Below are positions 34,811 through 46,775 of a stretch of 64,000 bases of DNA, piece after piece. This stretch comes from NORP259 sp041398705. Lineage in GTDB: Bacteria; Planctomycetota; UBA1135; GCA-002686595. The stretch covers positions 372,001-436,000 of the forward strand of contig JAWKUI010000004.1 in NCBI GenBank assembly GCA_041398705.1, written 5' to 3'. The notes under the pieces were generated by a model, which saw only the letters and a list, made by a program, of their open reading frames with translations, was not told where the DNA came from and ran no database searches. The stretch's first letter is position 1, and each line of letters begins with the position of its first letter. The translations under genes and the position numbers were made by a program.

Positions 34811-34880
34811 GGTTTCGCGCGGGCAGGTGCGAACAATGGTGGCAGATCCAGAGGGTACCGGACCCCCGGATCCGCAACGA

Positions 34881-35533
34881 TCAATCCAAGCTCAATTTCT
34901 GCAGGTCTTCGTGCCAAGACTGCGGACCGACCAGGATGAACTCGTCTTCCTTGCTCGCCCGGCCCGCCTCGCGCTCGAGCACGATCTCGAACGTGTGCGC
35001 CACGTTGTCCCCGAACAACGCGACCGTGGTGGTGCGGTGGTTGCCACCGGGGTCGTTGTCATCGGCCACGAGGATCTCGCCGGCCCCCACCTTGCGCAGG
35101 GGAAACGCACGAGGTCCCGGCCGGCGTAGCTGCTCCAGCCCGAGTCCAGGCGATCGAGGTCGGTGTACCATTCCTTCCGGTCGATTCCCTGGTTGCCCGG
35201 CGTAAGGGACTTCATGTCCACGCCGGGGCAGTTCAGGCGCTTGGTCGAGGATTCTTCGGCCTCCCAGACCTCGCGGGAGACCAGGCTCGCGAAGAACTTG
35301 ACCCCGCTCTCGGTCGGCATGCCGTCGTAGGTGCTGCGATACAGCAGGAAGCCGCGGCCGATCTCCTGCATGTTCGCCTTGCAGGCCGTCACTTCGGACT
35401 TGTCGATCAGCACGGGGACCTGGGGGATCAGGAAGCCGGCCAGGATGCCAATGATCAAGATCACCGCCAGAAGCTCCACGAGGGTGAAGCCACGGCGCAG
35501 GGCGGAGCGGGTTTTCAGAAGTCGGTCCTTCAT
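34881..35533 (-). pseudogene. Pseudopilin (prepilin-type N-terminal domain), one-base frameshift
   Basis: A type II secretion/type IV pilus pseudopilin, about 217 residues when repaired. The prepilin peptidase site is clear: RRGFTLVELLAVILIIGIL, with cleavage after Gly and the conserved Glu at +5. The frame breaks near 35099-35102: restoring a fifth C to CCCC joins DLVRFP to LRKVGAGEILVADDNDPGG, which then runs to the stop at 34881. The globular part contains no recognisable GspG calcium loop. ATG at 35533 is the natural start. No other secretion genes are adjacent, as is common for stand-alone pseudopilins in planctomycetes. Confidence 0.8.
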
Positions 35534-35605
35534 GGTGAGGCGGGGGGCGTCTCTGGGGATAGGAAGCGGGCGCTCCAGGGTAACCGGCCGGGGGCCGGAA
35601 ACCGA

Positions 35606-35641
35606 GCGGGCCCCCCGGGCCAAGTGGCCAGGGGGGCCCGC
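35606..35641 (-). terminator. Hairpin downstream of metK
   Basis: A 16-bp stem with one mismatch (gcgggccccccgggcc / ggccaggggggcccgc) and loop aag/agt, 18 bp past the metK stop in the direction of transcription. Only a weak T-run (tcggttt) follows. It probably terminates metK ahead of the pseudopilin gene. Confidence 0.55.
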
Positions 35642-35659
35642 CGTGGGTTCACACGGGGG

Positions 35660-36850
35660 TCAGGAGACCTTGGCGGCCACAGCGTCCTTGAGGGCCTGGG
35701 CCTTGTTGGTGGCTTCCCAGGAGAAGCCCTCGCGGCCGAAGTGGCCGTGGTAGGCGGTCTGCTGGTACTTGGGCTTCTTGAGGTCGAGCGACGTGATGAT
35801 CCCGTGCGGGGTCAGGTCGAAGACCTTCTGCACGGCATCGGCGATGATCGTGTCGTCCACTTGGCCGGTGCCGAAGGTGTCCACGCGCACCGAGAGGGGC
35901 TTGGCCACGCCGATGGCGTAGGAGAGCTGCACCTCGCAGCGGCGCGCCAGGCCGGAGGCCACCACGTTCTTGGCCACCCAGCGGGCGGCGTAGGCGGCGC
36001 TACGGTCCACCTTGGACGGGTCCTTGCCCGAGAAGGCACCGCCGCCGTGACGGCCCATGCCGCCGTAGGTGTCGACGATGATCTTGCGGCCGGTCAGACC
36101 GCAGTCCCCGTGGGGGCCGCCGATCACGAACTTGCCGGTCGGGTTGATGTGGTAGATCGTGTTCTCGTCGAGGAACTCGGCCGGGATCACGGCTTTGATC
36201 ACGTGTTCCTTCACGCGCTCGGCGATCAGGGCCAGCACCTCGGCTTCGCTGCTCTTGCCTTCCACGACCGGGTCGTGTTGGGTCGAGATCACGACGGTGT
36301 GCACACGCACGGGCTTCTCGCCGTCGTACTCGACGGTGAGCTGGCTCTTGCTGTCGGGACGCAGCCACGGCAGGGTGCCGTTCTGGCGCAGTTCCGCGAG
36401 CTTCTCGACCAGGCGGTGCGAGTAGTGCACGGGGAACGGCATCAGGCATTCGGTTTCGTCGCAGGCGTAGCCGAACATCAGGCCTTGGTCGCCGGCGCCC
36501 TGCTCCTTGTGCAGGCCGGCGCCTTCATCGACCCCTTGGGCGATGTCGGGGCTCTGACGGTCGAGGGCCACCATCACGGCGCAGGTGTCGCCGTTGATGC
36601 CAAACGCATCGTTGGTGTAGCCGATGCGCTTGATGGTGCTGCGCACCAGGTCCTGGAAGTCGAGGGTGGCTTTGGTGGTGATCTCCCCCGCGATCACGCA
36701 CAGGCCGGTGGTGACCATGGTCTCGCAGGCCACCCGGCTGTTCGGGTCCTGGGCCAGGCAGGCGTCGAGCACGGCGTCGGACACCTGGTCAGCCACCTTA
36801 TCGGGGTGGCCCATGGAGACGGATTCGGAGGTAAACAGGGTTCGTGCCAT
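35660..36850 (-). CDS. metK: S-adenosylmethionine synthetase
   Basis: A 396-residue cytoplasmic enzyme making SAM from methionine and ATP. The N-terminal FTSESVSMGHPDKVADQ, the Met-binding and loop region with GDQGLMFGYACDET, the P-loop-like GGAFSGKDPSKVDRSAAYAAR and the C-terminal domain are all intact. ATG at 36850 gives the standard N-terminus. I looked upstream for a SAM riboswitch fold and found none. It is the last gene of a minus-strand series secA-waaA-metK but is separated from waaA by 147 bp. Confidence 0.96.
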   Translation of the reverse strand: MARTLFTSESVSMGHPDKVADQVSDAVLDACLAQDPNSRVACETMVTTGLCVIAGEITTKATLDFQDLVRSTIKRIGYTNDAFGINGDTCAVMVALDRQSPDIAQGVDEGAGLHKEQGAGDQGLMFGYACDETECLMPFPVHYSHRLVEKLAELRQNGTLPWLRPDSKSQLTVEYDGEKPVRVHTVVISTQHDPVVEGKSSEAEVLALIAERVKEHVIKAVIPAEFLDENTIYHINPTGKFVIGGPHGDCGLTGRKIIVDTYGGMGRHGGGAFSGKDPSKVDRSAAYAARWVAKNVVASGLARRCEVQLSYAIGVAKPLSVRVDTFGTGQVDDTIIADAVQKVFDLTPHGIITSLDLKKPKYQQTAYHGHFGREGFSWEATNKAQALKDAVAAKVS

Positions 36851-36997
36851 TGTGAAGCGGGTAGGACAGGCGCGGGGCCGAGTACGGCGACCGCCGCGCG
36901 GGTTCAACGGGAAAGCATATCCCCCTCCGGCGGCGGGCCCAAGCGCTGCACCCCGAACTGGGACCACTTCTCTATTCGGGGCCCCTTCTACGGCCGT

Positions 36998-38383
36998 TCA
37001 GGAAGCGTTTTCCACCACCAAGGGCAGCCCCAGCCGCCGCTGAAGGGCGGCCGTGGTGCGTTCGGTGGCGCCACGACTCTTTTCCACGACCCCCATGCCC
37101 ACCTGCCCCATGCGGGCCCAGCCCGCCGGGTCCTGGTGCCAGGTGGCCAACACCCGGGCCAGCTCCTCCGCGTCCGCCACCCGCCGCGCCGCCCCGGCCT
37201 CCTCCAGCAGGGCCGTCTCCTGGCGGAAATTGCCCGTGTGGGGACCGTAGAGCACCGGTTTGCCCGCCGCTGCGGGCTCGAGCATGTTCTGGCCGCCGTG
37301 GGGCACCAGCGAGCCGCCGACGAACACGATCGTCGCCATCGAATACAGGCGGTCGAGTTCCCCCACCGTGTCCGCGATTAGGGGCCGCGTCGGGTCCAAG
37401 GTCTCCGCACCCTGGCGCAGGGTCGTCAGGCGCTGGGCGCGCACGCCGAGCCCCTCGAGGGCCTGGCGCACCTCCTCGCCGCGCTCCGGATGCCGCGGCA
37501 CGATCACGATGCGGGCTGCGGGCAGGGCCTGGTGGAAGGCGCGGTACACCTGCGCCTCTTCCCCGCCATGGGTGCTGCCCGCGAGCAGCACCGGCTGTCC
37601 CGGGGCCGCGGCCACCCACCCTTCCAACTCGCGCCAGCCCGCATCGGGTTCGGGCGGCCCGACGCGCATGCCGTCGGCCTTGAGGTTGCCGGTGATCACC
37701 ACGCGTTCGTCCCCGCCAAGCAGGGTCACGAACCGTTCGGCGTAGGCTTCGTCCTGGGCCGCGAACAGGGTCACGCGCGCGAATTGTGGCAGGCTTTCAT
37801 GGAAGCGCAGGTAGTTGCGCAGGCTGTGTTCGGTGATGCGCCCATTGACGATGCCGATCGGAATGCCCTCGCGATTCGACCACTTGAGGAAGTTCGGCCA
37901 CACCTCGAGCTCCATGAGGATCACGTATTGTGGCCCCACCCGGCGTAGGAACCGCCGAATCACCAGGCGCGGGTCGAGCGGATAGCGCACGATCGTGATG
38001 TCCGGAAAGCTGCGCCGCGCCACCTCCATGCCGGTGTTCGTCGAGGCAGAAACGACCACCTCGCAGGTGTGTTTCAGTCGTTCGACCAACGCGCGCGACG
38101 CCATCACTTCGCCCACCGAAACCCCGTGAATCAAGACCCGCGGCCGGCCCGGTCGGGGGGCGGGCAGGCGCGGCAATCCCAGGGTCAACCGCTCCGCCAC
38201 CATGCGCCGAAAGGACGGGCGCAGCAGACAATGGAAGATCCACCACGGCGCAAGCACGAGCGCGGTGAAGAGCCAGAGCAAATCGTACGCCAGGTACATC
38301 GCCCGGTTCTTCCAGCCCGGATACGGATCCGCGAGCACCGGGGCCGGTACGGGCTGCTTCGGATCTTGGGGCGGGTGGATCAT
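36998..38383 (-). CDS. waaA: 3-deoxy-D-manno-octulosonic acid transferase
   Basis: A 461-residue membrane-anchored GT30 enzyme that adds Kdo to lipid A precursor. A hydrophobic N-terminal anchor (about 30-50, LAYDLLWLFTALVLAPWW) is followed by the acceptor half with GVSVGEVMASRALVERL and ILMELEVWPNFLK (catalytic Glu region). The donor half has VLLAGSTHGGEE, IVPRHPER and FVGGSLVPHGGQNMLEPAAAGKPVLYGPH, all family hallmarks. It shows the organism makes Kdo-containing LPS or a relative. The start at 38383 lies 15 bp from palindrome B, which separates it from secA upstream. Confidence 0.93.
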   Translation of the reverse strand: MIHPPQDPKQPVPAPVLADPYPGWKNRAMYLAYDLLWLFTALVLAPWWIFHCLLRPSFRRMVAERLTLGLPRLPAPRPGRPRVLIHGVSVGEVMASRALVERLKHTCEVVVSASTNTGMEVARRSFPDITIVRYPLDPRLVIRRFLRRVGPQYVILMELEVWPNFLKWSNREGIPIGIVNGRITEHSLRNYLRFHESLPQFARVTLFAAQDEAYAERFVTLLGGDERVVITGNLKADGMRVGPPEPDAGWRELEGWVAAAPGQPVLLAGSTHGGEEAQVYRAFHQALPAARIVIVPRHPERGEEVRQALEGLGVRAQRLTTLRQGAETLDPTRPLIADTVGELDRLYSMATIVFVGGSLVPHGGQNMLEPAAAGKPVLYGPHTGNFRQETALLEEAGAARRVADAEELARVLATWHQDPAGWARMGQVGMGVVEKSRGATERTTAALQRRLGLPLVVENAS

Positions 38384-38397
38384 CGACCGGGGTGGGC

Positions 38398-41439
<3,042 letters not shown>

Positions 41440-41756
41440 ATCTGCTCTATTGGGGGGGCTTGCCGGAGGACCCGGTCGGTCGGGCAAAGGGGGGCCCATT
41501 ATGGCCCCTTGAGCAGGCTGGGGCCAGCCGCAAGGCCCAACCCTCCCGATCCGGGGTCCGGTGATCCCCTTGGGCCCCCCCCGCGGCCACCCCAAGGGTC
41601 GGCCACCCGGAAATCCCGGCGCGGGCGGCGGAATCTCAGGACCCGACGGCCCGCGACGATCCGGGGGCACACGATCCGCCTGTTCCGACCTTGCCGCCCA
41701 GCCCACGGGACTGCGCCCTGAGACTTCCCGCCCGCTCCGGCCCCGGGGCCTTGGGC
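41440..41756. other. Region upstream of secA
   Basis: 317 bp between the response-regulator stop and the secA start, both on the minus strand. Very rich in G and C runs. I see no clear promoter consensus, SecM-type leader or RNA structure that I would defend. It presumably holds the secA promoter. Confidence 0.4.
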
Positions 41757-42593
41757 TCAACACTCCTGGCAGCCCAGCAACTGGTCTACCAGGTCCATCA
41801 GCATCTCGCGCGCGTAGGGCTTGCGCAGGTAGGCGGCACAACTCGGCACCCGGGCCAGGTCGATGTCAGAGGCCGTGGCCAGCACCACCGGCAGGTCGCG
41901 CCAGCGCTCCTCGGACCGCAGTCGGGCGATGACCTCCTCGCCGTTCATCTCGGGCATCGAGAAATCGAGCACCAGCAGGTCGAAGGGTTTGGAGTCCACC
42001 AGCCGCGAGAAGACCTCGCGCCCGTCGAAGGCGACTTCCACCTCGAACCCACGGGCGCGGAAAACCGCCGCGAGCCCCTGGGCCACCTGCACCTCGTCAT
42101 CCACCAGCAGGATGCGCCCGCGCCGGCCGGTCTGCCCTTCGCAGCGCGCGATGCCCTCCATTAGCTTGCGCAGGTCCCCATAGGTCGGCAACCCCGCCTC
42201 CGCCCAGGACGCCTCGATGCGCTGCTTCAGGTCCTGGTTGTGCCGCCGCAGTTCCATCCACTGCTCGAAATCCGCCATGTCGGGCGTGACCTTGAGCTCG
42301 TCGTGGGTATCGACGGCGAAAAAGTACTCGCCCACGACGAGATACTCCTGCACGACGAACTTCATGAACGGATAGCGGTCGTTGCCCAGCCGCAGCGTGT
42401 AGCGGTGCAGCGGCACCTGCTCGCTCACGTCGGGCGACTCGAACATCTCGCGGATCTGCTTCAGGCTATCGGCGCGGTGCAGCCGGTCGACGGTGCGCTG
42501 GGCGGCCGCGCTCGCGCCCGCAGGCCACGCCTCGCGCAGGTAGAGCTCGATCGCCTGCTCCACCAGGTGCTTGCCGAGTCGCTTGAGCCGCAT
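41757..42593 (-). CDS. Response regulator with C-terminal receiver domain
   Basis: 278 residues. Residues about 160-275 form a CheY-like receiver: acidic pair in ILLVDDEVQ, phospho-acceptor Asp in LLVLDFSMPEMNGEE, Thr in LATASD and Lys in LRKPYAREML, all conserved. The N-terminal 150 residues are not recognised; they are charged, with a beta-rich middle part (PLHRYTLRLGNDRYPFMKF, YFFAVDTHDE) and a helical segment. The receiver is at the C-terminus, the reverse of most regulators, so the output may be the N-terminal domain. It lies 24 bp downstream of pyrD on the same strand. No histidine kinase is nearby. Confidence 0.8.
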   Translation of the reverse strand: MRLKRLGKHLVEQAIELYLREAWPAGASAAAQRTVDRLHRADSLKQIREMFESPDVSEQVPLHRYTLRLGNDRYPFMKFVVQEYLVVGEYFFAVDTHDELKVTPDMADFEQWMELRRHNQDLKQRIEASWAEAGLPTYGDLRKLMEGIARCEGQTGRRGRILLVDDEVQVAQGLAAVFRARGFEVEVAFDGREVFSRLVDSKPFDLLVLDFSMPEMNGEEVIARLRSEERWRDLPVVLATASDIDLARVPSCAAYLRKPYAREMLMDLVDQLLGCQEC

Positions 42594-42617
42594 GGGAATC
42601 CGTCCTGTGCACCCGGC

Positions 42618-43565
42618 TCAGCGCCAGGGCTCCATCGGGGGCACGGTCAGGGTACCAATCCAGTCCGAAAGCGGGCGGGATCCTTCGGCAACCAGCAGGG
42701 ATTCCAGATCCTGTACGAGCTGGTCCAGCAGCGCCGGATCCGAGAAACTCGCCGTTCCAACCTGCACCGCGCGGCAACCAGCCACCAGGTACTGCATCAC
42801 GTGTTCCGCGGTCTGGATGCCGCCGCAGCCGATCACCGGGATCGAAACCGCCTGGGCGCACTGCCAGGCGCAGCGCAGGCTGACCGGCAGCACCCCGATG
42901 CCCGAATAGCCGCCCGCACCGGTGGCGAGGCGCGGCCGGCCCCGCCGCCAATCGACGGCCATGCCGAGCAGGGTATTGCCGGCGGTGATGGCATCCGCGC
43001 CACCCGCCTCGCAGCCCTTGGCGATCTCGTCCACCCGGGTCACGTTCGGGGAAACCTTGGCCAAGAGCGGCTTGCGGGTCACCTTGCGCACCCCCGAAAG
43101 CACCTCGGCCGCGCGGCCTGGATCGGTGCTGTAGGGCAGTTTGCCCCCGTCCACGTTCGGGCAGGACAGGTTGATCTCGAAGGCGTCGATCTCCTCCGCG
43201 CCGTCGAGCCGCTGCGCTAGGCGCGCGAATTCCCCGGCTTCGTGGCCGCCGAGGTTTGTCACGAGCCAGGTGTCCGGAAACCGCGCCTTGAGCGCGCGCA
43301 TGGCCGGCAGCACTTCACGCTCGTAGTGCTCGATGCCTTTGTTCTCGAGCCCGATCGAGTTCAGGAAGCCCGCCTCGGTCTCGAAGATGCGCGGCATGGC
43401 GTTGCCCGGGCGCGGATTCCACGTGACGGTTTTGCTGACCCAACCACCGATGCGCCCGAACGGCACCAAGGACGTCATCTCCGCGCCGTGGCCAAACGTG
43501 CCAGAGGCGGACAGCAGCGGGTTGGGCAGGGTTTTGCCGCAGAGGGTTGTGCTGAGGTCCACCAT
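42618..43565 (-). CDS. pyrD: Dihydroorotate dehydrogenase, class 1B-like
   Basis: A 315-residue FMN enzyme of pyrimidine synthesis, oxidising dihydroorotate to orotate. The N-terminal NPLLSASGTFGHG, the active-site loop FEINLSCPNVDGGK with catalytic Cys (not Ser), the AKVSPNVTR lysine region, ITAGNTLLGMAVDW, and the FMN-phosphate loops PVIGCGGIQTAEH and AVQVGTASF are present. Cys in NLSCPN marks class 1, and the length and GYSGIGV region fit 1B, which normally pairs with an electron-transfer subunit PyrK not seen here. It starts 6 bp after lspA, so they are co-transcribed. Confidence 0.92.
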   Translation of the reverse strand: MVDLSTTLCGKTLPNPLLSASGTFGHGAEMTSLVPFGRIGGWVSKTVTWNPRPGNAMPRIFETEAGFLNSIGLENKGIEHYEREVLPAMRALKARFPDTWLVTNLGGHEAGEFARLAQRLDGAEEIDAFEINLSCPNVDGGKLPYSTDPGRAAEVLSGVRKVTRKPLLAKVSPNVTRVDEIAKGCEAGGADAITAGNTLLGMAVDWRRGRPRLATGAGGYSGIGVLPVSLRCAWQCAQAVSIPVIGCGGIQTAEHVMQYLVAGCRAVQVGTASFSDPALLDQLVQDLESLLVAEGSRPLSDWIGTLTVPPMEPWR

Positions 43566-43571
43566 GGCGGA

Positions 43572-44213
43572 TCAGGAAGGGTTCTGTTCCCCGGGCACGG
43601 TTTCGCGGTGCGGCGCTTCTTTCGGTGCCAGCATCGTCGAGAGCAAAAGCAGGCCGACCCCCACCGAGATGCACGCGTCCGCCACGTTGAACGTCGCGAA
43701 GTGCCAATCCCAGACGCCGAAGTACACGTCGATGAAGTCGCGCACCGGCCCGAAGGGTTTGTCCGGATTCGGCACCAGGGGTTTGTAGAAGAGGTTGTCG
43801 TACAGGTTGCCGAGGGCGCCGGCCAGCACCAACACCAAGGCCGACACGTAGACCCCGCGGCCGCGCGGCGCCCGCAGCACGAGCCAGCCCACGATCAGGA
43901 TCGCGAGCATGCGGCCGGGCACCAGGATCTTCTGCATACCGCCGCCGCGCCCGAAGGCCGCGCCGTAGTTGAGGTTGTACATCCACGCGAGCCAGTTGCC
44001 CATGACCGGGTACCGCTCATGGCCGTGGGCGTCGCGCACCAGTTCGGGTTCGGGCGGGGATCCGGGGTGGAACGCCGCGAACTCGGTCATGCGCGCCTCG
44101 AGGAAGGGCATGACGGTGGCCTTGGACCACAGGTCGAGGCCCACCAGCAGGACCACCGCGAGCAGGGCCCAGAGGGCTCGGGACTTGGGCGCGGGGGCGT
44201 GCGATACGGTCAT
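43572..44213 (-). CDS. lspA: Lipoprotein signal peptidase (signal peptidase II)
   Basis: A 213-residue inner-membrane aspartyl protease that cleaves lipoprotein signals. Four hydrophobic segments (first about 14-30, LWALLAVVLLVGLDLWSKA). The family motifs NYGAAFG, ALGNLYD and DFIDV...FNVADACIS contain both catalytic Asp. The protein is longer than the usual 160 residues because of an insertion of about 40 residues between the first membrane segment and NYGAAFG, and the normally conserved Arg after GNLxD is Asn here. ATG at 44213 is the natural start. Followed by pyrD at 6 bp. Confidence 0.9.
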   Translation of the reverse strand: MTVSHAPAPKSRALWALLAVVLLVGLDLWSKATVMPFLEARMTEFAAFHPGSPPEPELVRDAHGHERYPVMGNWLAWMYNLNYGAAFGRGGGMQKILVPGRMLAILIVGWLVLRAPRGRGVYVSALVLVLAGALGNLYDNLFYKPLVPNPDKPFGPVRDFIDVYFGVWDWHFATFNVADACISVGVGLLLLSTMLAPKEAPHRETVPGEQNPS

Positions 44214-44378
44214 GGGGACGGGGGGCTCTGGAGCTCGGGGCCAGGGACGATACCCGGCCCGGCCGGGCGGCTCCAGGGTCCCCCGGGGTTTGACGATCCC
44301 GTTCCCGGGCGGGGTCACCGCCCGGCACCTGGCGCGCCCTTGCGTCCGCCGCGGCTCGGGCCCAGGGTAAAGGCCGCC

Positions 44379-45371
44379 ATGGCCCGTTCCCGTCCCTCCC
44401 GCAGCGCGCGTCCCCGGCCGGGTCCCTCGCGGGCCCCGTCGCAGCGCTCCGCTTCGGGCGGCCCGGGCGCCCTGCCGCCCGACCTGGCCATGGCCAAGGA
44501 CGAGTTCCTGGCCGCCATGCGGGTCGAAGCAGGCCTCGCGCGCCGCACCCTCGAAGCCTACGGCCGGGACCTCACCCGCTCGCTGACCTGGTTCGCCGAA
44601 CGGGGCCTGAAGCGCCTCGCGAACCTCGACCAAACCCAGGTGCTCGACTACCTCGCCATGCGCCGCGCCCAGGGCCGCGCCGAAACCACCCTGGCCCGCG
44701 AGAGCACGAGCCTGCGCATGCTGCTCGAGTTCGCCCAGTCCGAGGGCTGGATCGAACAAAGCCCCCTGGCCCTGCTGCCGCGCCCCGCCGCCGCCTCGCA
44801 CCTACCCGCCTGCCTCTCCCCGGACGAGGTCGAACGCCTGCTCGCCGCCCCCACCGGCAGCTCCTGGCGCGCCGAGCGGGACCGCGCCCTGCTCGAAGTG
44901 CTCTACGCCTCCGGCGCCCGCGTCAGCGAAGTCGCCAGCCTCTCCACCGACGGCCTCGATGCCTCTGGCCGCTCGATCCGACTGCACGGCAAGGGCGACA
45001 AGACCCGCATCGTGCCCCTCGGCGAAGCCGCCGCCAAGGCCCTCTCCGAATGGCTGCACCAAGGCCGCCGCCGCCTCCTGCGCGGCCGCTCCTCCAACGT
45101 GGTCTTCCTCGGCCCCACCACCAAAGCCATCACGCGCGGCACCATCTGGCGCCTCGTGCGCCGCTACGCCGTGCGCGCCGGTATCACCACCCCCCTCTCC
45201 CCGCACACCCTGCGCCACTCCTTCGCCACCCACATGATCGAAAGCGGCGCCGACCTACGCGCCGTGCAGGAAATGCTCGGCCACGCCTCCATCCGCACCA
45301 CCGAGATCTACACCCACCTCGACTCCGAACACGTGCGCAGCGTGCATCGGTTGTACCACCCGCGGGGGTGA
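44379..45371 (+). CDS. Xer-type tyrosine recombinase
   Basis: 330 residues; probably resolves chromosome dimers at dif. The N-terminal SAM-like DNA-binding domain spans about 40-130 (TLEAYGRDLTRSLTWFAERG). The catalytic set is Arg in YASGARVSEVASLS, Lys in GKGDKTRIVPLG, His-x-x-Arg in LSPHTLRHSFATHM, His in LGHASIRTTEIYTH and Tyr in the same block. XerD-like phrasing (GADLRAVQEMLGH) is seen, but XerC cannot be excluded. ATG at 44379 gives an extra basic, Ser/Pro-rich tail of about 35 residues; ATG at 44490 is an alternative. No dif site was identified. Confidence 0.88.
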   Translation: MARSRPSRSARPRPGPSRAPSQRSASGGPGALPPDLAMAKDEFLAAMRVEAGLARRTLEAYGRDLTRSLTWFAERGLKRLANLDQTQVLDYLAMRRAQGRAETTLARESTSLRMLLEFAQSEGWIEQSPLALLPRPAAASHLPACLSPDEVERLLAAPTGSSWRAERDRALLEVLYASGARVSEVASLSTDGLDASGRSIRLHGKGDKTRIVPLGEAAAKALSEWLHQGRRRLLRGRSSNVVFLGPTTKAITRGTIWRLVRRYAVRAGITTPLSPHTLRHSFATHMIESGADLRAVQEMLGHASIRTTEIYTHLDSEHVRSVHRLYHPRG

Positions 45372-45396
45372 TCCGGGACCTTTCGGCATCGGGTCT

Positions 45397-46005
45397 TCAG
45401 GCGTCGCCGAATAACCCGGTGCGAATGGCGCCACCGGGCTTGTAGGAGTTGATCAGCACGCCCGAAGCCACGGCTTTAGACTCGAGCAAAGCCAGTTCCC
45501 TGGGCGGCGTGCCCTCGCGAAAGAGGCGCTTGCCTTGCCCTAGGAAGATCGGCGCGATCAGCAACGTGACGCGATCGGCAAGACCGTGTTCAAGCAGCAA
45601 GGGCGTCAAGGTCGAACTTCCCCAGAGGATCAGGTCGGGGCCCTCTTGCTCTTTCACCGCACGGATCGCCTGCATCACCTCGCCGCCCAGCGCAATGGCG
45701 GGACCCCATTGCAGGCTCTCCGGACGATGGGTGGCTACGAACTTCGTCGCCGCGTTCAAGGAATCCGCGAGCGGCCCTGATTGATCCGGCCAGTGCTGCG
45801 CCCAGATGTCGTAGGTGTGCCGGCCGAGCAGCAAGTCTAATTCGCCGCTGAGGGACTGCACCACGACCCGACCGACTTCGGGATCGGCGAACGGGGTCAC
45901 CCAACCGCCATGGGCAAAGCCGTTGCTTCGATCTTCGTCGGGCCCACCCGGCGCTTGGATCACCCCGTCGAGGGAGATGTGCGCCATGATGTGGAGGTTG
46001 CGCAT
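45397..46005 (-). CDS. Dihydrofolate-reductase-like protein (RibD C-terminal family)
   Basis: 202 residues. Family features: MRNLHIMAHISLDGVIQAPGG at the N-terminus, LLLGRHTYDIWAQHW, a nucleotide-binding LILWGSSTLTPLLLEHGLADR and the C-terminal FLGQGKRLF. This group is annotated as dihydrofolate reductase family or RibD C-terminal; it probably reduces a pteridine-like or related substrate with NADPH but is not a housekeeping DHFR. Convergent with the Xer gene, 25 bp apart. Confidence 0.85.
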   Translation of the reverse strand: MRNLHIMAHISLDGVIQAPGGPDEDRSNGFAHGGWVTPFADPEVGRVVVQSLSGELDLLLGRHTYDIWAQHWPDQSGPLADSLNAATKFVATHRPESLQWGPAIALGGEVMQAIRAVKEQEGPDLILWGSSTLTPLLLEHGLADRVTLLIAPIFLGQGKRLFREGTPPRELALLESKAVASGVLINSYKPGGAIRTGLFGDA

Positions 46006-46049
46006 GGTGGATAGGCGGGGCTGGGAGGGCGCAGGGTTTCCCCATCGCC

Positions 46050-46085
46050 ATGCGGCTCTCCCCTGTGCGCAAGGGAGGGCCGCAT
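46050..46085 (-). terminator. Hairpin after the GyrI-like gene
   Basis: A 13-bp stem atgcggctctccc / gggagggccgcat (one G-T pair) with a 10-nt loop, 16 bp past the stop of the GyrI-like gene on the minus strand. No T-run follows, so termination is inferred from position only. Confidence 0.45.
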
Positions 46086-46101
46086 GGCCCGGGTCGACGG
46101 A

Positions 46102-46692
46102 CTACTGCAGCGGCAGGAACAATTCGGTGCGCCACTCGCTCGGGTCCTGGGTGGACTCGGGCCCGTAGGCGTAGGATTCCCAGACGGTGCCGTTGCCCTT
46201 GAGGCCCGCGCGTTCGGCCCAGGTGGTCAGTTCGCCCCAGGCGTCGCCGAGGCCATCGTAGTTGCCGGTGTAGGTGGCCTTGAGCACGCGGCCGGCGGGT
46301 AGTTCGCTTTGCTGGACTTCGCCGCGGGCCTCAAGGGTGCCCGCGATGGGCAGGCCGACTTCGAAGTCCCACTTGTCGGGGAAGAGGCCGAAATGGCGCG
46401 AGAAGACGGGGCCAGCGGGCTGCATGCCCTGGGAAGCCACGGCGCCCCAGACTTCGCCGATGGCGGGGCCCATGGCGGCTTGGATCTGATCCTTCGGAAT
46501 GACCAAGTGTTTGATCGCGGTGGCCTGGCCGGCGAAGTTCACGATCTCGGGTTCGTCGATGTACTGCAGCTGCATTTGCGGTGCTTGGAATGCGGTGGGC
46601 TCGGTTTCGCCGCAGTCGGTGCAGCGACAGGCGAGGGGCAGGGAAGCGGCGAGCAGGGTGAGGCCTGCGAGCAGAAGACGGGGTGTGTTCAT
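46102..46692 (-). CDS. Exported GyrI-like/effector-binding domain protein
   Basis: 196 residues. The N-terminus MNTPRLLLAGLTLLAASLPLACRCTDC is a signal peptide with a poor lipobox. The mature part matches the GyrI-like small-molecule-binding fold seen in AraC-type regulators and SOUL-like proteins: IPKDQIQAAMGPAIGEVWGAV, FSRHFGLFPDKWDFEVGLPI, LPAGRVLKATYTGNYDGLGDAW and the terminal WRTELFLPL. An extracytoplasmic GyrI-like domain with no DNA-binding part suggests ligand binding or scavenging rather than gyrase inhibition. Ligand unknown. Confidence 0.75.
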   Translation of the reverse strand: MNTPRLLLAGLTLLAASLPLACRCTDCGETEPTAFQAPQMQLQYIDEPEIVNFAGQATAIKHLVIPKDQIQAAMGPAIGEVWGAVASQGMQPAGPVFSRHFGLFPDKWDFEVGLPIAGTLEARGEVQQSELPAGRVLKATYTGNYDGLGDAWGELTTWAERAGLKGNGTVWESYAYGPESTQDPSEWRTELFLPLQ

Positions 46693-46775
46693 GGGAGCGA
46701 ATCGCGTTTCACGCGTGCGCCCAGGGTACGCAGGCCCCTGGGAATGCGCTAGGGGCCCGAGCCACTTCGCCAGGG

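Noticed and set aside
36851..36997. SAM riboswitch upstream of metK
   Set aside because: No helix arrangement of SAM-I, SAM-II or SAM-IV type could be drawn in the 147 bp leader, so none is claimed.
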